Positions 53,505 to 62,760 of a DNA stretch of 64,000 bases are shown here, in pieces (within the stretch, counting starts at the first letter, position 1; each line of letters starts with the position of its first letter). Both the position numbers and the translations under genes were made by a program. Under the pieces are notes generated by a model that saw nothing but the letters and a program-made list of their open reading frames with translations, searched no databases and had not been told where the DNA came from. This DNA is from Leptospira mtsangambouensis (GTDB lineage: Bacteria > Spirochaetota > Leptospiria > Leptospirales > Leptospiraceae): assembly GCF_004770475.1 (NCBI RefSeq), contig NZ_RQHK01000017.1:248001-312000 (forward strand). Reading direction: 5' to 3'.

Positions 53505-55382
53505 ATGGCACTTGAAGAAAATTCGCTGGAAGATCGTTTGATCAAAATTTCCACCAGAGACAGCAATAAAAGTCTTATGGTAAACCCGGACAAAATTTAC
53601 ATTTTTCCGGTGCCCAAAACCACTTTCCAATTTTTGGAAAATATTTGGCAATCCTTCGCAAATAAAATGGTTTCTCTCGTTGACTTCAACGATGATCCCA
53701 TTTTTAACTTTTCCATTTTTGAAGTCATCGACCAAGATGAAATGAAAATTGTGGCAACAGCCACTCACTTCAAACTCAAAGAAATTGCTGAACGCAGAAA
53801 AATTCCTGGAATTGAAGAATACATCAAAAAGTCGAGACCCATCCATTTGGCTGACCCTCGAAATGAATCCGCAGGTTTTATACGAAAGTCCATCATTGAT
53901 TTTAACAAAGGTCTAAGGCCAGAAGTTACTTTTATCAATCTCAAAGAAGAAGAAATTCACCCAGAGAAAAAAGTGTTACTTTCTGAAACGATGAACCATG
54001 CCATTGGAATTCCTCTCTTTGTGAACGAAAACCCAATCGGGATTCTCTGGGGGATTACGAAAGATCCTATTCCTGAAGACAAAATTCGTCCTCTCACACT
54101 CCAACTTTATTCCTTGTTTGATGTAATTGAGTTTGTGGTCGCAAAAGAAATGGAATCTGGAAATGACCATTACATTGCCCAAAAGAATATCGAAAAAGCG
54201 GATACCGTTTCTAATTCCCGAAACCTATTTTACACAACGACAAAAGACCAAAAAGAACCGGTCACTTCTATTATCTTCAAATCACATCAGTATAATATTG
54301 AATATAGAATGGATGCATCCTTCATTATTCCAACAACTGATGGTTATGCGGTTTCATTAAAAAGTTTTACTCCTGAAAAACTAAACAACACAGGAAAAAA
54401 TATTTTGCTCATTCCTGGATTTTTTTGCAGGCGTTCCGTTATGGACAAACTGGCAAAAGAACTTGCTCTCAAATACGGCTATAGAGTTTTTCTAATGGAT
54501 ATGAGAGGACGATCCAGACAAACCATGCCAAAACATGGAAAAAAAGAAGGATGGACAGTTGATAATTACATCCAGGATGACTTTCCTGAAATTTTACGTT
54601 GGATTCGTTGGCATTACCCGAGTGAAAGAACCGTAGTCCTTGGACACAGTATGGGTGGAATGATTCCTCGGTTTTATGTATCTTCTTACGAAAAAATCAA
54701 AGAGCAAAAAGAAGAATTCAATTTGCCAAAACCAGAAGAATACATTGCTGGGATTGTTTCTATTACATCGCCTAACTATATCAGCTTAAAATCCAATTTC
54801 ATTGGACTTGATACATTGAAACGCGGGTTTAGTATGCTACCGCATAAAATGATCTCAGATATGATTTTGAGTATGGCTAGTTTTTCGATGCAAGCCACCA
54901 TCCAAACCATTGACTTAAAAAAATTCTTTAAACTCATTTTGAATCTTCATTCCAGCTTAAGAAGTTTTAGTTATAATATTGGAACCAAAGTTTTGACGAT
55001 CAAAGACTTTGTGGGATATAAAGAAATCACTCCTCCTGAGTGGTATTTTCTCATGGAAGATGTATTTTGCGAAGAATCTGTTTCTGTGATTATGCAGTTT
55101 TTCCAAAGCCAAATCTCCAATGAAAGAAGTTTCTGGTCAAACGATGGCCGTATCAATTATACAGAAAACTTTCTTAACAATTTTAATATGCCGATTTACA
55201 GTGTAGTAGGTACGGTTGATAAAATTGTTCCAGAAGAAACTTTAACAGAACTAAATGACCTAAAATCAGAAAACAAGGTGATCACTTATTACGAACAAGG
55301 CCACCTTGGAATCATCTTTCATGGAGAAACGGTCAGAAAAATTTGTAAAGGGATCGATGAGTGGATCCAAGAATTAAAATAA
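53505..55382 (+). CDS. GAF-like domain fused to an alpha/beta hydrolase
   Basis: A 625-residue cytoplasmic protein. Residues about 30-215 look like a GAF-type sensory domain (A-I-G-I-P-L-F-V-N-E-N-P-I-G-I-L-W-G). From about 270 to the end is an alpha/beta hydrolase: I-L-L-I-P-G-F for the oxyanion hole, nucleophile Ser382 in L-G-H-S-M-G-G, acid in V-V-G-T-V-D-K-I-V-P, and His in E-Q-G-H-L-G. The 100-residue cap between is helical. Ligand-controlled esterase or lipase activity is inferred. AAGGA precedes the ATG by 7 bases. Confidence 0.85.
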   Translation: MALEENSLEDRLIKISTRDSNKSLMVNPDKIYIFPVPKTTFQFLENIWQSFANKMVSLVDFNDDPIFNFSIFEVIDQDEMKIVATATHFKLKEIAERRKIPGIEEYIKKSRPIHLADPRNESAGFIRKSIIDFNKGLRPEVTFINLKEEEIHPEKKVLLSETMNHAIGIPLFVNENPIGILWGITKDPIPEDKIRPLTLQLYSLFDVIEFVVAKEMESGNDHYIAQKNIEKADTVSNSRNLFYTTTKDQKEPVTSIIFKSHQYNIEYRMDASFIIPTTDGYAVSLKSFTPEKLNNTGKNILLIPGFFCRRSVMDKLAKELALKYGYRVFLMDMRGRSRQTMPKHGKKEGWTVDNYIQDDFPEILRWIRWHYPSERTVVLGHSMGGMIPRFYVSSYEKIKEQKEEFNLPKPEEYIAGIVSITSPNYISLKSNFIGLDTLKRGFSMLPHKMISDMILSMASFSMQATIQTIDLKKFFKLILNLHSSLRSFSYNIGTKVLTIKDFVGYKEITPPEWYFLMEDVFCEESVSVIMQFFQSQISNERSFWSNDGRINYTENFLNNFNMPIYSVVGTVDKIVPEETLTELNDLKSENKVITYYEQGHLGIIFHGETVRKICKGIDEWIQELK

Positions 55383-55394
55383 TCTAAGATTCCC

Positions 55395-55916
55395 CTAACG
55401 CCCGCTAAACCGGTTTTGGATGAGTTCCATCTCTTTTTGAAGAGTGGCATCCCTGCCGGCGAGAAAATATGCCCCTCTCACAGGAACGCTAGTAATTTCT
55501 GAATCTTCGGCAATTGTCACAACAGTTCCTGGAATTTTTCTTTCCAAGGTGTATGTCCAAGACCCACGCATTTTAAAACTAGCATCAATCAGTTCGATTT
55601 TCCAAAGTTTGTTAGGAATGGATTCACGAAGTTCAAATATCATATACCCACCCATATCAGGTGTTTCTTCCCATTTTTGGATCATTCCATCTGCTCTAGT
55701 TTCCAAAATTTTGATCGCTACCACTTCCTTTCTGCGATTGGGAAGATCATTTACATCTGTAATATAAGCCCAAATGTCCTCAGGCTCAGCCTTTAACCAT
55801 TCGCTTGTTTTTGAATGAAATTTGGGATCTTGGAAATAACCGACTGCTAAAAAAAGAACAACAAGCCCGATGAGTAAAAAACTGGTTCCAAAAGCAAAGA
55901 GAACAATTCGTTTCAT
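55395..55916 (-). CDS. SRPBCC (START-like) family protein with N-terminal membrane anchor
   Basis: A 173-residue protein. Residues 7-27 form a membrane helix; the rest fits a polyketide-cyclase/START-like fold: W-L-K-A-E-P-E-D-I-W-A-Y-I-T-D-V-N-D-L-P as the opening, then G-S-W-T-Y-T-L-E-R and T-V-V-T-I-A-E-D-S-E near the end. These folds bind hydrophobic ligands in a deep pocket. The ligand is unknown. Convergent with the hydrolase gene, 12 bases apart, and divergent from the SnoaL-like gene. Confidence 0.83.
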   Translation of the reverse strand: MKRIVLFAFGTSFLLIGLVVLFLAVGYFQDPKFHSKTSEWLKAEPEDIWAYITDVNDLPNRRKEVVAIKILETRADGMIQKWEETPDMGGYMIFELRESIPNKLWKIELIDASFKMRGSWTYTLERKIPGTVVTIAEDSEITSVPVRGAYFLAGRDATLQKEMELIQNRFSGR

Positions 55917-55967
55917 AACTTTTTTTCTTGCTAAGTCTTGGATTGATCAATCATAATCTTTTCCACG

Positions 55968-56441
55968 ATGCATGCAAACGAAGAGTTAATTCAAAAGTTT
56001 TACACAGCTTTCCAAAACAAGGACGGCCAAACTATGGTTTCCCTTTACCATCCCGAAATTGAATTCCAAGACCCAGCCTTCGGTCATTTAAAAGGAAAAG
56101 AAGCTGGAGCCATGTGGCTTATGTTACTGGAAAGAAGCCAAAACCTAACAATTCGATTTTCGAATATCAAAGCGGATGAGTCCAAAGGTTCTGCAGACTG
56201 GGAAGCTGATTATAGTTTTAGTAAAACGGGAAGATTGGTTCAAAACAAAATCCATGCAAACTTTACATTTAAGGACGGAAAGATTTTCACTCACAAAGAT
56301 CATTTTTCGATGTGGAAGTGGCTCGGAATGGCAATGGGTCCTATTGGATATTTTTTAGGTTGGTGGCCAGCTCTTGGGAACAAGGTCCGCAAAGAAGCAG
56401 TCACAGGATTACAATTGTATATGAAACGAAAACGTATGTAG
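55968..56441 (+). CDS. SnoaL-like / NTF2-fold protein
   Basis: A 157-residue cone-shaped alpha+beta protein. The opening helix and loop, F-Y-T-A-F-Q-N-K-D-G-Q-T-M-V-S-L-Y-H-P, and F-Q-D-P-A-F-G are the hallmark of the SnoaL-like branch. The C-terminal extension (M-G-P-I-G-Y-F-L-G-W-W-P) is hydrophobic. Family members include isomerases and aldol cyclases as well as non-enzymes. It has no obvious partner here. Confidence 0.85.
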   Translation: MHANEELIQKFYTAFQNKDGQTMVSLYHPEIEFQDPAFGHLKGKEAGAMWLMLLERSQNLTIRFSNIKADESKGSADWEADYSFSKTGRLVQNKIHANFTFKDGKIFTHKDHFSMWKWLGMAMGPIGYFLGWWPALGNKVRKEAVTGLQLYMKRKRM

Positions 56442-56471
56442 TTTGTTAGTTGATTTAACAGGGAATTCAAA

Positions 56472-56486
56472 TTGGTTTCTAACCAA
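56472..56486. terminator. Short intergenic hairpin
   Basis: TTGGTT (56472-56477) and AACCAA (56481-56486) are perfect arms around TCT, between the convergent SnoaL-like and rhodanese genes. The stem is only 6 bp and lacks a clear T-run, so its use as terminator is tentative. Confidence 0.35.
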
Positions 56487-56530
56487 AACTAATTTGTCTT
56501 CCCTTTCCAATGTCTACTTTGTATTGCCTG

Positions 56531-56893
56531 TTATGGATTTGGCATATTGGAGAGTCCACCTGCATTTGTAACATCAGAGTATCCAATGGATTCCAAAAAG
56601 GATTTTGCACTCCCGCTCCGACCACCTGATGCACAATACACAATGATGGATCTATTTTTATCGCCAAACTCATCCAAACGTTTGGAGACTTGGTCCACTG
56701 GAATATTAATCGCGCCAGGAAAATGTCCAGATTGAAACTCCGCAACAGTTCTCACATCAACAACCAAAGCACCGGCATCAATTTTTTCCTTCAATTGAGA
56801 CTGGTCCACTCCCAGTGTGGATCTTAATTTATAAACAATAAAAACAAGACAAACTAGAACTAATACAATTAGCGCAATACGATTCAAAATCAC
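56531..56893 (-). CDS. Membrane-anchored rhodanese-domain protein
   Basis: A 120-residue protein starting at GTG. Residues 5-22 form a membrane helix; then comes a single rhodanese domain: V-V-D-V-R-T-V-A-E-F-Q-S-G-H-F-P-G-A-I-N and the active-site loop Y-C-A-S-G-G-R-S-G with the sulfur-accepting Cys. Periplasmic orientation is likely. It carries persulfide sulfur to an unknown partner. The GTG overlaps the stop of the HisI-like gene. Confidence 0.9.
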   Translation of the reverse strand: MILNRIALIVLVLVCLVFIVYKLRSTLGVDQSQLKEKIDAGALVVDVRTVAEFQSGHFPGAINIPVDQVSKRLDEFGDKNRSIIVYCASGGRSGSAKSFLESIGYSDVTNAGGLSNMPNP

Positions 56894-57492
56894 TCTCCGA
56901 CTTTATTAGAATAGACGAACGAAACAGAATCATTTGGTCCAAGCTCTCGAAAAAAACAAGAATAATATCCAGTATGACAGGCAGCCCCGATTTGGTTTGT
57001 AATGTACTGAACAAAAAATGGATTAGAATGGACATAAATCGCTGAAAGGTTCTGAAGATGTCCCGACTCTTCCCCTTTCACCCACTTTCCTTTTCTAGAA
57101 CGACTATAATAAGTTCCAAGCCCAGTTGTTACAGCAGAAAGAAGACTTTCTTTTTTTCCCCAAGCCAACATTAGGTCCTTCCCAGACAGGTCTTGTGCTA
57201 GGAAGGGAGAAAGTGCAGGAATGGTATTTTGAAACGAATTCCATTCTTCTTCCGTGAATTTTAAACTTCCCGATTCCCATAACAGACGTTTGTTGCCACT
57301 TTCAAAGCTGGAATCAATCTCTAACAAAGCATCTTCATCACAATCGATAAATAACTGTTTTTTAGTAAAATCAAAATGATTTACAAAATCTTGTGCGAGA
57401 TCGGAACTCATCACTTTCAAACTTACTTCATTTGAATTTAAAGAAGGTTTCGATATGATGGTGATCTCTTTTTCTTTTGGAAGTTGGATCAT
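56890..57492 (-). CDS. HisI-like protein with a displaced metal-binding motif
   Basis: A 200-residue protein. Residues about 96-182 follow phosphoribosyl-AMP cyclohydrolase: L-M-L-A-W-G-K-K-E-S-L-L, T-Y-Y-S-R-S-R-K-G-K-W-V-K-G-E-E-S-G-H and A-A-C-H-T-G-Y-Y-S-C-F. But the intervening D-C-D-x-D metal motif, which supplies a Zn Cys and the Mg Asp residues, is Y-V-H-S-N-P-F-F (154-160). A matching I-D-C-D-E-D-A-L-L instead lies in the N-terminal extension (49-57). Rearrangement or a degenerate duplicate is possible. It starts at the ATG sharing its A with the upstream TGA; a histidine-pathway role is uncertain. Confidence 0.75.
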   Translation of the reverse strand: MIQLPKEKEITIISKPSLNSNEVSLKVMSSDLAQDFVNHFDFTKKQLFIDCDEDALLEIDSSFESGNKRLLWESGSLKFTEEEWNSFQNTIPALSPFLAQDLSGKDLMLAWGKKESLLSAVTTGLGTYYSRSRKGKWVKGEESGHLQNLSAIYVHSNPFFVQYITNQIGAACHTGYYSCFFRELGPNDSVSFVYSNKVGE

Positions 57493-58787
57493 CAATTTGT
57501 CTCCACAGATAAAATCTCAGTTGTTTTCGTTTTTCCACGAAGAGACAATGTGCCCATCGATTTGATTTTTAAATTTTGTCGGAACTCTAAGGAGACATGA
57601 TCGTATAATTCTTTCGAAATCAGAAAGTTTCGTTTTAATTCTTTTCCTAAAGATTCCAAGCGACTAGCAGCATTGACCGTATCGCCGATGACAGTGTATT
57701 CCAATCGTTTTTCCACACCAACATTACCAACGATAACAGGTCCATAGTGAGCCCCTATTCGAATGGTGATAGGTTTTTCTCCATTTATTTCTCTTTTTTG
57801 ATTCCAAACGGATAACGCTTGTAACATACTAACGCCGGCTCGGACTGCATTAGTGGCATCGTCTTTTCCAGGAAGAGGAGTTCCAAAAGTCACCATCATC
57901 CCATCCCCGATAAATTTATCGAGTGTCCCACTATGTTCAAAAACAATATCTAACATAAAACTATGGTATTCGGAAAGAAGTGACATGGTTTTTTCAGGCC
58001 CCAAGGATTCTGAAATTTGAGTGAAATTGGCAATATCACAGAATAAAACAGCAACCGTTGATTCCTTTCCACCTGGCTTAAAGAAATCATCGCTGGCTTC
58101 TCCCATTTGGTTGGCAACATTTGGAGAAAAATACCGGGAAAGTTGAGACATTTTGATTTCGTTTGTAACAGCTGCCAAAACCGTTCGCCTAACACGATAA
58201 GTAAGGTATGCCAAAAAAAATCCTAAAACACCAATGATTCCCATAGACATAATGTAGTTATTTACATGGGCCGCTGGGCCAAGAAAGGCTTCTTTAAAAC
58301 TTTCTGTACTGACAAATCGTGGATCTTGTTGTGCATAAATCAAAATCCCTGCTTGGCTAACCACAACCCCCAAAGCATAAATCATTGGATAAATGGGTTG
58401 GATACTAAAGGCATTCATCACCAATGTTGCTGCGATTATAAAGTGTAAATATGTTTTGATTAAGTAAGTTCTTGGGACTTGTGACTCTCCACCGACGGCA
58501 TTATACCAAATGAACGGAAGGATTGTGATGATGAATAAATCTATTAAAACACAAAATAACCCGACAAAGGAAACAAACTTCTCTCTTTTTAAAAACTTAG
58601 ATAAAATATATAAAACTAAATTTAAACCTAACGAAATAGAGGCGATTGTTAATAATTCAGATAAAGTTTGGGCAACAAAGAAAGTAGCAATTGTCAAAAA
58701 AGAAAAGATTAAAATTTTTCCGTAGAGACTAAACTTAATCCCTTCGATCTCTTTTTCCCTTAAGATTTGTTCTGACTTTGTTGCCAT
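57492..58787 (-). CDS. Membrane adenylate/guanylate cyclase (class III)
   Basis: A 431-residue protein with six predicted transmembrane helices in the first ~200 residues and a C-terminal class III cyclase domain. The metal-binding Asp residues lie in V-L-F-C-D-I-A-N-F-T and I-G-D-G-M-M-V-T-F-G; the purine-contact Lys is in L-D-K-F-I-G-D-G; the transition-state residues are in G-D-T-V-N-A-A-S-R-L-E-S. All appear intact, so cAMP or cGMP synthesis is expected. It starts four bases after the metG stop and overlaps the HisI-like gene by TGATG. Confidence 0.93.
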   Translation of the reverse strand: MATKSEQILREKEIEGIKFSLYGKILIFSFLTIATFFVAQTLSELLTIASISLGLNLVLYILSKFLKREKFVSFVGLFCVLIDLFIITILPFIWYNAVGGESQVPRTYLIKTYLHFIIAATLVMNAFSIQPIYPMIYALGVVVSQAGILIYAQQDPRFVSTESFKEAFLGPAAHVNNYIMSMGIIGVLGFFLAYLTYRVRRTVLAAVTNEIKMSQLSRYFSPNVANQMGEASDDFFKPGGKESTVAVLFCDIANFTQISESLGPEKTMSLLSEYHSFMLDIVFEHSGTLDKFIGDGMMVTFGTPLPGKDDATNAVRAGVSMLQALSVWNQKREINGEKPITIRIGAHYGPVIVGNVGVEKRLEYTVIGDTVNAASRLESLGKELKRNFLISKELYDHVSLEFRQNLKIKSMGTLSLRGKTKTTEILSVETN

Positions 58788-58791
58788 AAGT

Positions 58792-60837
58792 TTATTTTAA
58801 AAGATCACCTGGGTTTGCGTCACGATCAGGAACAAATAAAGATAAAGTTTTTTCTTTTCCTGATGCGAGTAACATTGCTTCCGATAATCCAAATTTCATT
58901 TGTCTTGGTTTCAAATTGGCAACAACTACCACTTTTTTCCCAACAAGTTCTTCTGCTGTGTAACTAACTTTGATCCCTGCAAAAACATTTTTGATTCCTT
59001 TTTCTCCCAGGTTTACTTTCACAAACAAAAGTTTGTCGGCGCCTTCCACTGGTCCTGCTTCCAGAATTTGACCTACCCGGAGTTCTACTTTAGAAAGTTC
59101 ATCAATGGTGATAAAACCATCTTCCGAAACTGTAGTTGCACTGGGTTCAGAGGCCGTTGTTTTACCTGGTTCTGATTTAGACTTCTCTGGATTTGCTTTT
59201 TGAAATGCCTCTTTGGTTTCCTCAATCATAAGTGAAATATTTTTTTCCTCTACACGTTTTGATAACATTTGGTAAGGCCCAAGAACTTGGTTTTCGAGTG
59301 TTTCTTTCAAGTTTAAAAAACTTAAACTTTCCACTTGGAAAAGTTGGGCAACAGAATTTACAATTTTAGGAGTTACCGGCCCCAAATAAGTAAATAGAAT
59401 CTTTGCACAATTAAGGGAAGTGGTGACTACCTCCCTTGCTTTTTCAACATCAGTTTTAATTAAGTTCCAAGGTGCATAATCATTTACGTATTTGTTAACT
59501 TTATCACCAAGACCTGTAATTTCTCTCATCACCTTAGAATAGTTACGTGATTCATAGGCTTCACGAATTTCTGGTTCTCTGGATAAAAGTTCAGAAACAA
59601 GTGATTTTCCTTCTTCAGAAAGACTTCCTAACTTACGATCCATTTTATCTAAGATGGAGGTAGACACACGGGAAACTAAATTCACAAGATTTCCAATAAG
59701 ATCGGAATTCACTCTTGAAACAAAATCATCAAATGATATATCCACATCTTCCATTCCCGAACCTAAACGGCAGGCCAAATAAAATCGAAAATGTTCTACA
59801 TCCAAATACTTTGCGAATGTGGAAGCATTGATAAATGTCCCTCTTGATTTGGACATTTTCTCACCGTTAACAGTTAGAAATCCATGCACATTGAGTTGGG
59901 AAGGAGTTTGGTAGTCGGCTCCCATTAACATTGCTGGCCAAAAAAGTCCATGAAAGTATAAAATGTCCTTTCCGATAAAGTGAACAATTTCCCCTTTTCC
60001 TTCTTTCCAAATTTCATTGAACTTCTTTTCATCTTTTAAAAAGTTCATAGAGGATGCCATATATCCGATCGGAGCATCCAACCAAACGTAAAAGTATTTA
60101 TTCTCTTCTTCAGGAATTGCAAAACCGAAGTATGGGCCGTCTCGACTGATGTCCCATTCTTGTAACCCAGATGTAAACCATTCCTTTAATTTTTTCTGTG
60201 CGCCTTCATTCAATCGACTTTCGCCTTCGATCCAAGTTTGCAGTTGGGTTTGAAAGTCTTGGAGTTTAAAAAACAAATGTTTGGATTCTTTAAGGACTGG
60301 TGTCGTTCCACAAATAGAACAATACGAATCTTTTAAATCTTTGGGAGAGTAACTTGTTCCACACACTTCACATGAATCACCGTATTGGTCTTTTGCCCCA
60401 CACTTGGGACAAGTTCCTTTGATGAATCTATCAGGAAGAAACATTTTGTCATGTTCGCAATACGACTGTTCAATGTTCCTCGCAACGATATGACCCTTTT
60501 TCTTTAAAGTGAGATAAATGGATTCTGAGAATTTTTTGTTTTCTTCCGAATTTGTCGTATAATAATTATCATACGAAACACCAAAGGAAGTTAGGTCTTT
60601 GTAATGTTCTTTCTGTACTTCTTCGATCATGGTCTCGGGAGTTTTGCCTGCTTTTTTAGCGGCGATCATAATGGGAGTTCCGTGTGTGTCATCAGCACAG
60701 AAAAAATAACAATTGTTCCCAACTAACTTTTGGAAACGTACCCAGATATCTGTTTGGACTGCTTCTAATACATGTCCCAAATGGATGGAACCGTTGGCAT
60801 AGGGAAGCGCACTTGTAACGAGTATATTTTTCGACAT
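58792..60837 (-). CDS. metG: Methionine--tRNA ligase
   Basis: A 681-residue class I aminoacyl-tRNA synthetase. H-I-G-H appears as H-L-G-H in S-A-L-P-Y-A-N-G-S-I-H-L-G-H; K-M-S-K-S is intact in G-E-K-M-S-K-S-R-G-T. The connective peptide has two zinc knuckles (C-P-K-C...C-E-V-C and C-S-I-C). The C-terminal ~110 residues form the EMAP/tRNA-binding domain used for dimerisation (V-G-Q-I-L-E-A-G-P-V-E-G-A-D-K-L-L). It is the promoter-proximal gene of the cyclase/HisI-like/rhodanese operon. Confidence 0.96.
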   Translation of the reverse strand: MSKNILVTSALPYANGSIHLGHVLEAVQTDIWVRFQKLVGNNCYFFCADDTHGTPIMIAAKKAGKTPETMIEEVQKEHYKDLTSFGVSYDNYYTTNSEENKKFSESIYLTLKKKGHIVARNIEQSYCEHDKMFLPDRFIKGTCPKCGAKDQYGDSCEVCGTSYSPKDLKDSYCSICGTTPVLKESKHLFFKLQDFQTQLQTWIEGESRLNEGAQKKLKEWFTSGLQEWDISRDGPYFGFAIPEEENKYFYVWLDAPIGYMASSMNFLKDEKKFNEIWKEGKGEIVHFIGKDILYFHGLFWPAMLMGADYQTPSQLNVHGFLTVNGEKMSKSRGTFINASTFAKYLDVEHFRFYLACRLGSGMEDVDISFDDFVSRVNSDLIGNLVNLVSRVSTSILDKMDRKLGSLSEEGKSLVSELLSREPEIREAYESRNYSKVMREITGLGDKVNKYVNDYAPWNLIKTDVEKAREVVTTSLNCAKILFTYLGPVTPKIVNSVAQLFQVESLSFLNLKETLENQVLGPYQMLSKRVEEKNISLMIEETKEAFQKANPEKSKSEPGKTTASEPSATTVSEDGFITIDELSKVELRVGQILEAGPVEGADKLLFVKVNLGEKGIKNVFAGIKVSYTAEELVGKKVVVVANLKPRQMKFGLSEAMLLASGKEKTLSLFVPDRDANPGDLLK

Positions 60838-60912
60838 AGATTAATTCCAGTTTCCTGATTCGAAGTTCCAATTCAGCCCATTTTTAGGAAAAATCAAGAA
60901 AAGAGTAAAAAA

Positions 60913-61449
60913 ATGAAGTTGAACGAAGAACCCAAAGCAATAAAATTCCTGATTGTTATGGCAAAGAAAATCGTTCAAAATTTGAAACAAGTCAAAGGGA
61001 ACAAAAAGAATCATCCGGAATCCATCCAATCGACTCTGGACATTGAAAGTGACCTTCATATTGAATATGCCAAAGTCCTTCTTAGTTTGTGGTCCTATGC
61101 CTGCCATGCCGACGGGCAATTCAAAAAGAAAGAAGGCGAAATTGTGGGAGAACTTGTAAACGTACTATTTGAACCCGATTGTCTTTTAAGTGGATTCCAA
61201 ACTCAAAAAAAACAAGTTTTAGACATCTTATCAAAAACTTTTGAAAACCCACTGCCAATGAAAACCATAACCAAAGTTGTTTCCGACAATGACGAGTATG
61301 CTTTGAATTTTTTTGAAGATGCCGTCTGTATTGTTGCTTCCGACGGTTCTCTCAATAAGGAAGAAATTCGATTTTTGGAAGATTTAGCCGCTGAACTAAA
61401 GATCAGTCATATGGACAAAGTGAGAGTCGAAAAAAAATATCTAAGTTAA
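60913..61449 (+). CDS. TerB-like (tellurite-resistance-domain) protein
   Basis: A 178-residue helical cytoplasmic protein. Two D-G-containing loops mark the TerB-like domain: A-C-H-A-D-G-Q-F-K-K-K-E-G and V-A-S-D-G-S-L-N-K-E-E-I-R-F-L, each preceded by a helix. TerB-like domains bind metal ions in stress-response systems, though many chromosomal forms have no proven role. It stands alone, divergent from metG. Confidence 0.8.
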   Translation: MKLNEEPKAIKFLIVMAKKIVQNLKQVKGNKKNHPESIQSTLDIESDLHIEYAKVLLSLWSYACHADGQFKKKEGEIVGELVNVLFEPDCLLSGFQTQKKQVLDILSKTFENPLPMKTITKVVSDNDEYALNFFEDAVCIVASDGSLNKEEIRFLEDLAAELKISHMDKVRVEKKYLS

Positions 61450-61520
61450 AATAATTCTTACTACGGGCCAAGGAAATGAATCCTATTCCGAGTTTTTAAA
61501 AGGACCATCTACAACCAAAT

Positions 61521-61553
61521 ACCAAGGTATTTTAAAAACTTTAAAGCCTTGGT
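61521..61553. terminator. Possible hairpin between convergent genes
   Basis: ACCAAGG (61521-61527) pairs with CCTTGGT (61547-61553) across a 19-base loop; TTTTG follows on the plus strand. The right arm lies inside the end of the methyltransferase gene. Confidence 0.35.
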
Positions 61554-62251
61554 TTTGAATAACAAATCCAGTGCCGGTCTGTGATTGGTTCTATATTCAA
61601 TTTTGAATCTAGTCTAACAATCTCCAACATTTCTTTTACTTCTTCGATTCGGTAAGCAGCAAGCAAACTATTGTAAAAATCTTTTTTTAAAACCTTAGGT
61701 TCATCATTCGCATAACGTTCTACTAGTTGATTCGCAATGTTTAATGTATCTGGCCGCATCAAATCAGAAATAAAAATAAAACTATCTGAATGAATGGACC
61801 TCTGTACTGCTCCCCAAAATTCAAATGGATCATGCAAATGGTGTAATAAGGAATTAGAAAATACTAAATCATAAGGGGATTCAGGAACAAATTCCTGAAT
61901 GAGTTCTTTTTTAAATTCCATTTTTTTGTTTCTTTTTTTTAGAACCATTATATCCATACGCTTCTTACAAAGATCTAACATGAACCCGGAACCATCTAGA
62001 AATGTAAAATTTGAATTCGGAAACTGTGAATACAGTCTAGACGACATATCACCTGGACCACATCCTAAATCCAAAATGGATTCAGGAGTAAACCTGGAAG
62101 GAAGTCTATCTTGAAACTTACGAATCAGAAAGGAATGAGCAGTTTCAAAGTCAGCGTGGGCATAAGACTCTACTTGGGTAGGATCTTCCATAAGTTCTGG
62201 CTCTGGAATTCGAACCATGTGGTGAAAGGAAAAGTTTACAGATCGTTTCAT
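61541..62251 (-). CDS. Class I SAM-dependent methyltransferase
   Basis: A 236-residue Rossmann-fold methyltransferase. Motif I, S-I-L-D-L-G-C-G-P-G-D-M-S, binds S-adenosylmethionine; F-T-F-L-D-G-S gives the acidic residue for the ribose, and Y-D-L-V-F-S-N-S-L-L-H-H-L is motif IV. The R-M/A-C arrangement resembles ubiquinone/menaquinone or small-molecule methyltransferases. The substrate is unknown. It is divergent from the lipoprotein gene. Confidence 0.9.
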   Translation of the reverse strand: MKRSVNFSFHHMVRIPEPELMEDPTQVESYAHADFETAHSFLIRKFQDRLPSRFTPESILDLGCGPGDMSSRLYSQFPNSNFTFLDGSGFMLDLCKKRMDIMVLKKRNKKMEFKKELIQEFVPESPYDLVFSNSLLHHLHDPFEFWGAVQRSIHSDSFIFISDLMRPDTLNIANQLVERYANDEPKVLKKDFYNSLLAAYRIEEVKEMLEIVRLDSKLNIEPITDRHWICYSKPRL

Positions 62252-62274
62252 TCTCTATTAAGGATAAAAAATTC

Positions 62275-62748
62275 ATGAGACAAATTATTCTATCCATTCT
62301 TTTCTTTGCGTTTCTCGCAAATTGTATGCTTACAGAAACAATAGGAATTCCCACCTATGGTGCAGTCAAAGGTTCGGAGGCAAAAAAACGGATCTCTGAA
62401 GCCATTTTTGAAGCAGAATCCACTGCTTCTTCCTTTTGGTTGGCGCAATCTGGGATGAAAGGAGGACAAGGCCCCATTTCTCCCCTCCTCCTGATCAATG
62501 GTTTTCTGGCAAAAATCCTGTATTCGTATCTTACAAAAATCGAAGATGAAGAGTATTTTATGGAATCATCTGTTTTACAGTGTGAATCAGATATTCGCAC
62601 CAAGGGTGCATTGGCCCTAGGTGTTATTTATGATGGTTTAACAACTGTTGGGGGAGCATCTCGTGATGCCCTATTACTTCCGGAATTCGCTTCCTGCGAC
62701 CTGGACCGCACAGGAAAAATTATCACATTAGAACCAATTCGCTTTTAA
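62275..62748 (+). CDS. Leptospiral-type small lipoprotein
   Basis: A 157-residue lipoprotein; the signal peptide ends F-L-A-N-C. The mature protein has two recurring helices, one with E-A-E-S-T-A-S-S-F and one with G-G-A-S-R-D-A-L-L, and two more cysteines. It matches my memory of a Leptospira-restricted lipoprotein family (TIGR04452-like), but this is not verified. AAGGA lies about 9 bases upstream of the ATG. Twelve bases separate it from the serine hydrolase gene. Confidence 0.78.
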   Translation: MRQIILSILFFAFLANCMLTETIGIPTYGAVKGSEAKKRISEAIFEAESTASSFWLAQSGMKGGQGPISPLLLINGFLAKILYSYLTKIEDEEYFMESSVLQCESDIRTKGALALGVIYDGLTTVGGASRDALLLPEFASCDLDRTGKIITLEPIRF

Positions 62749-62760
62749 ATGAGGGTCACT

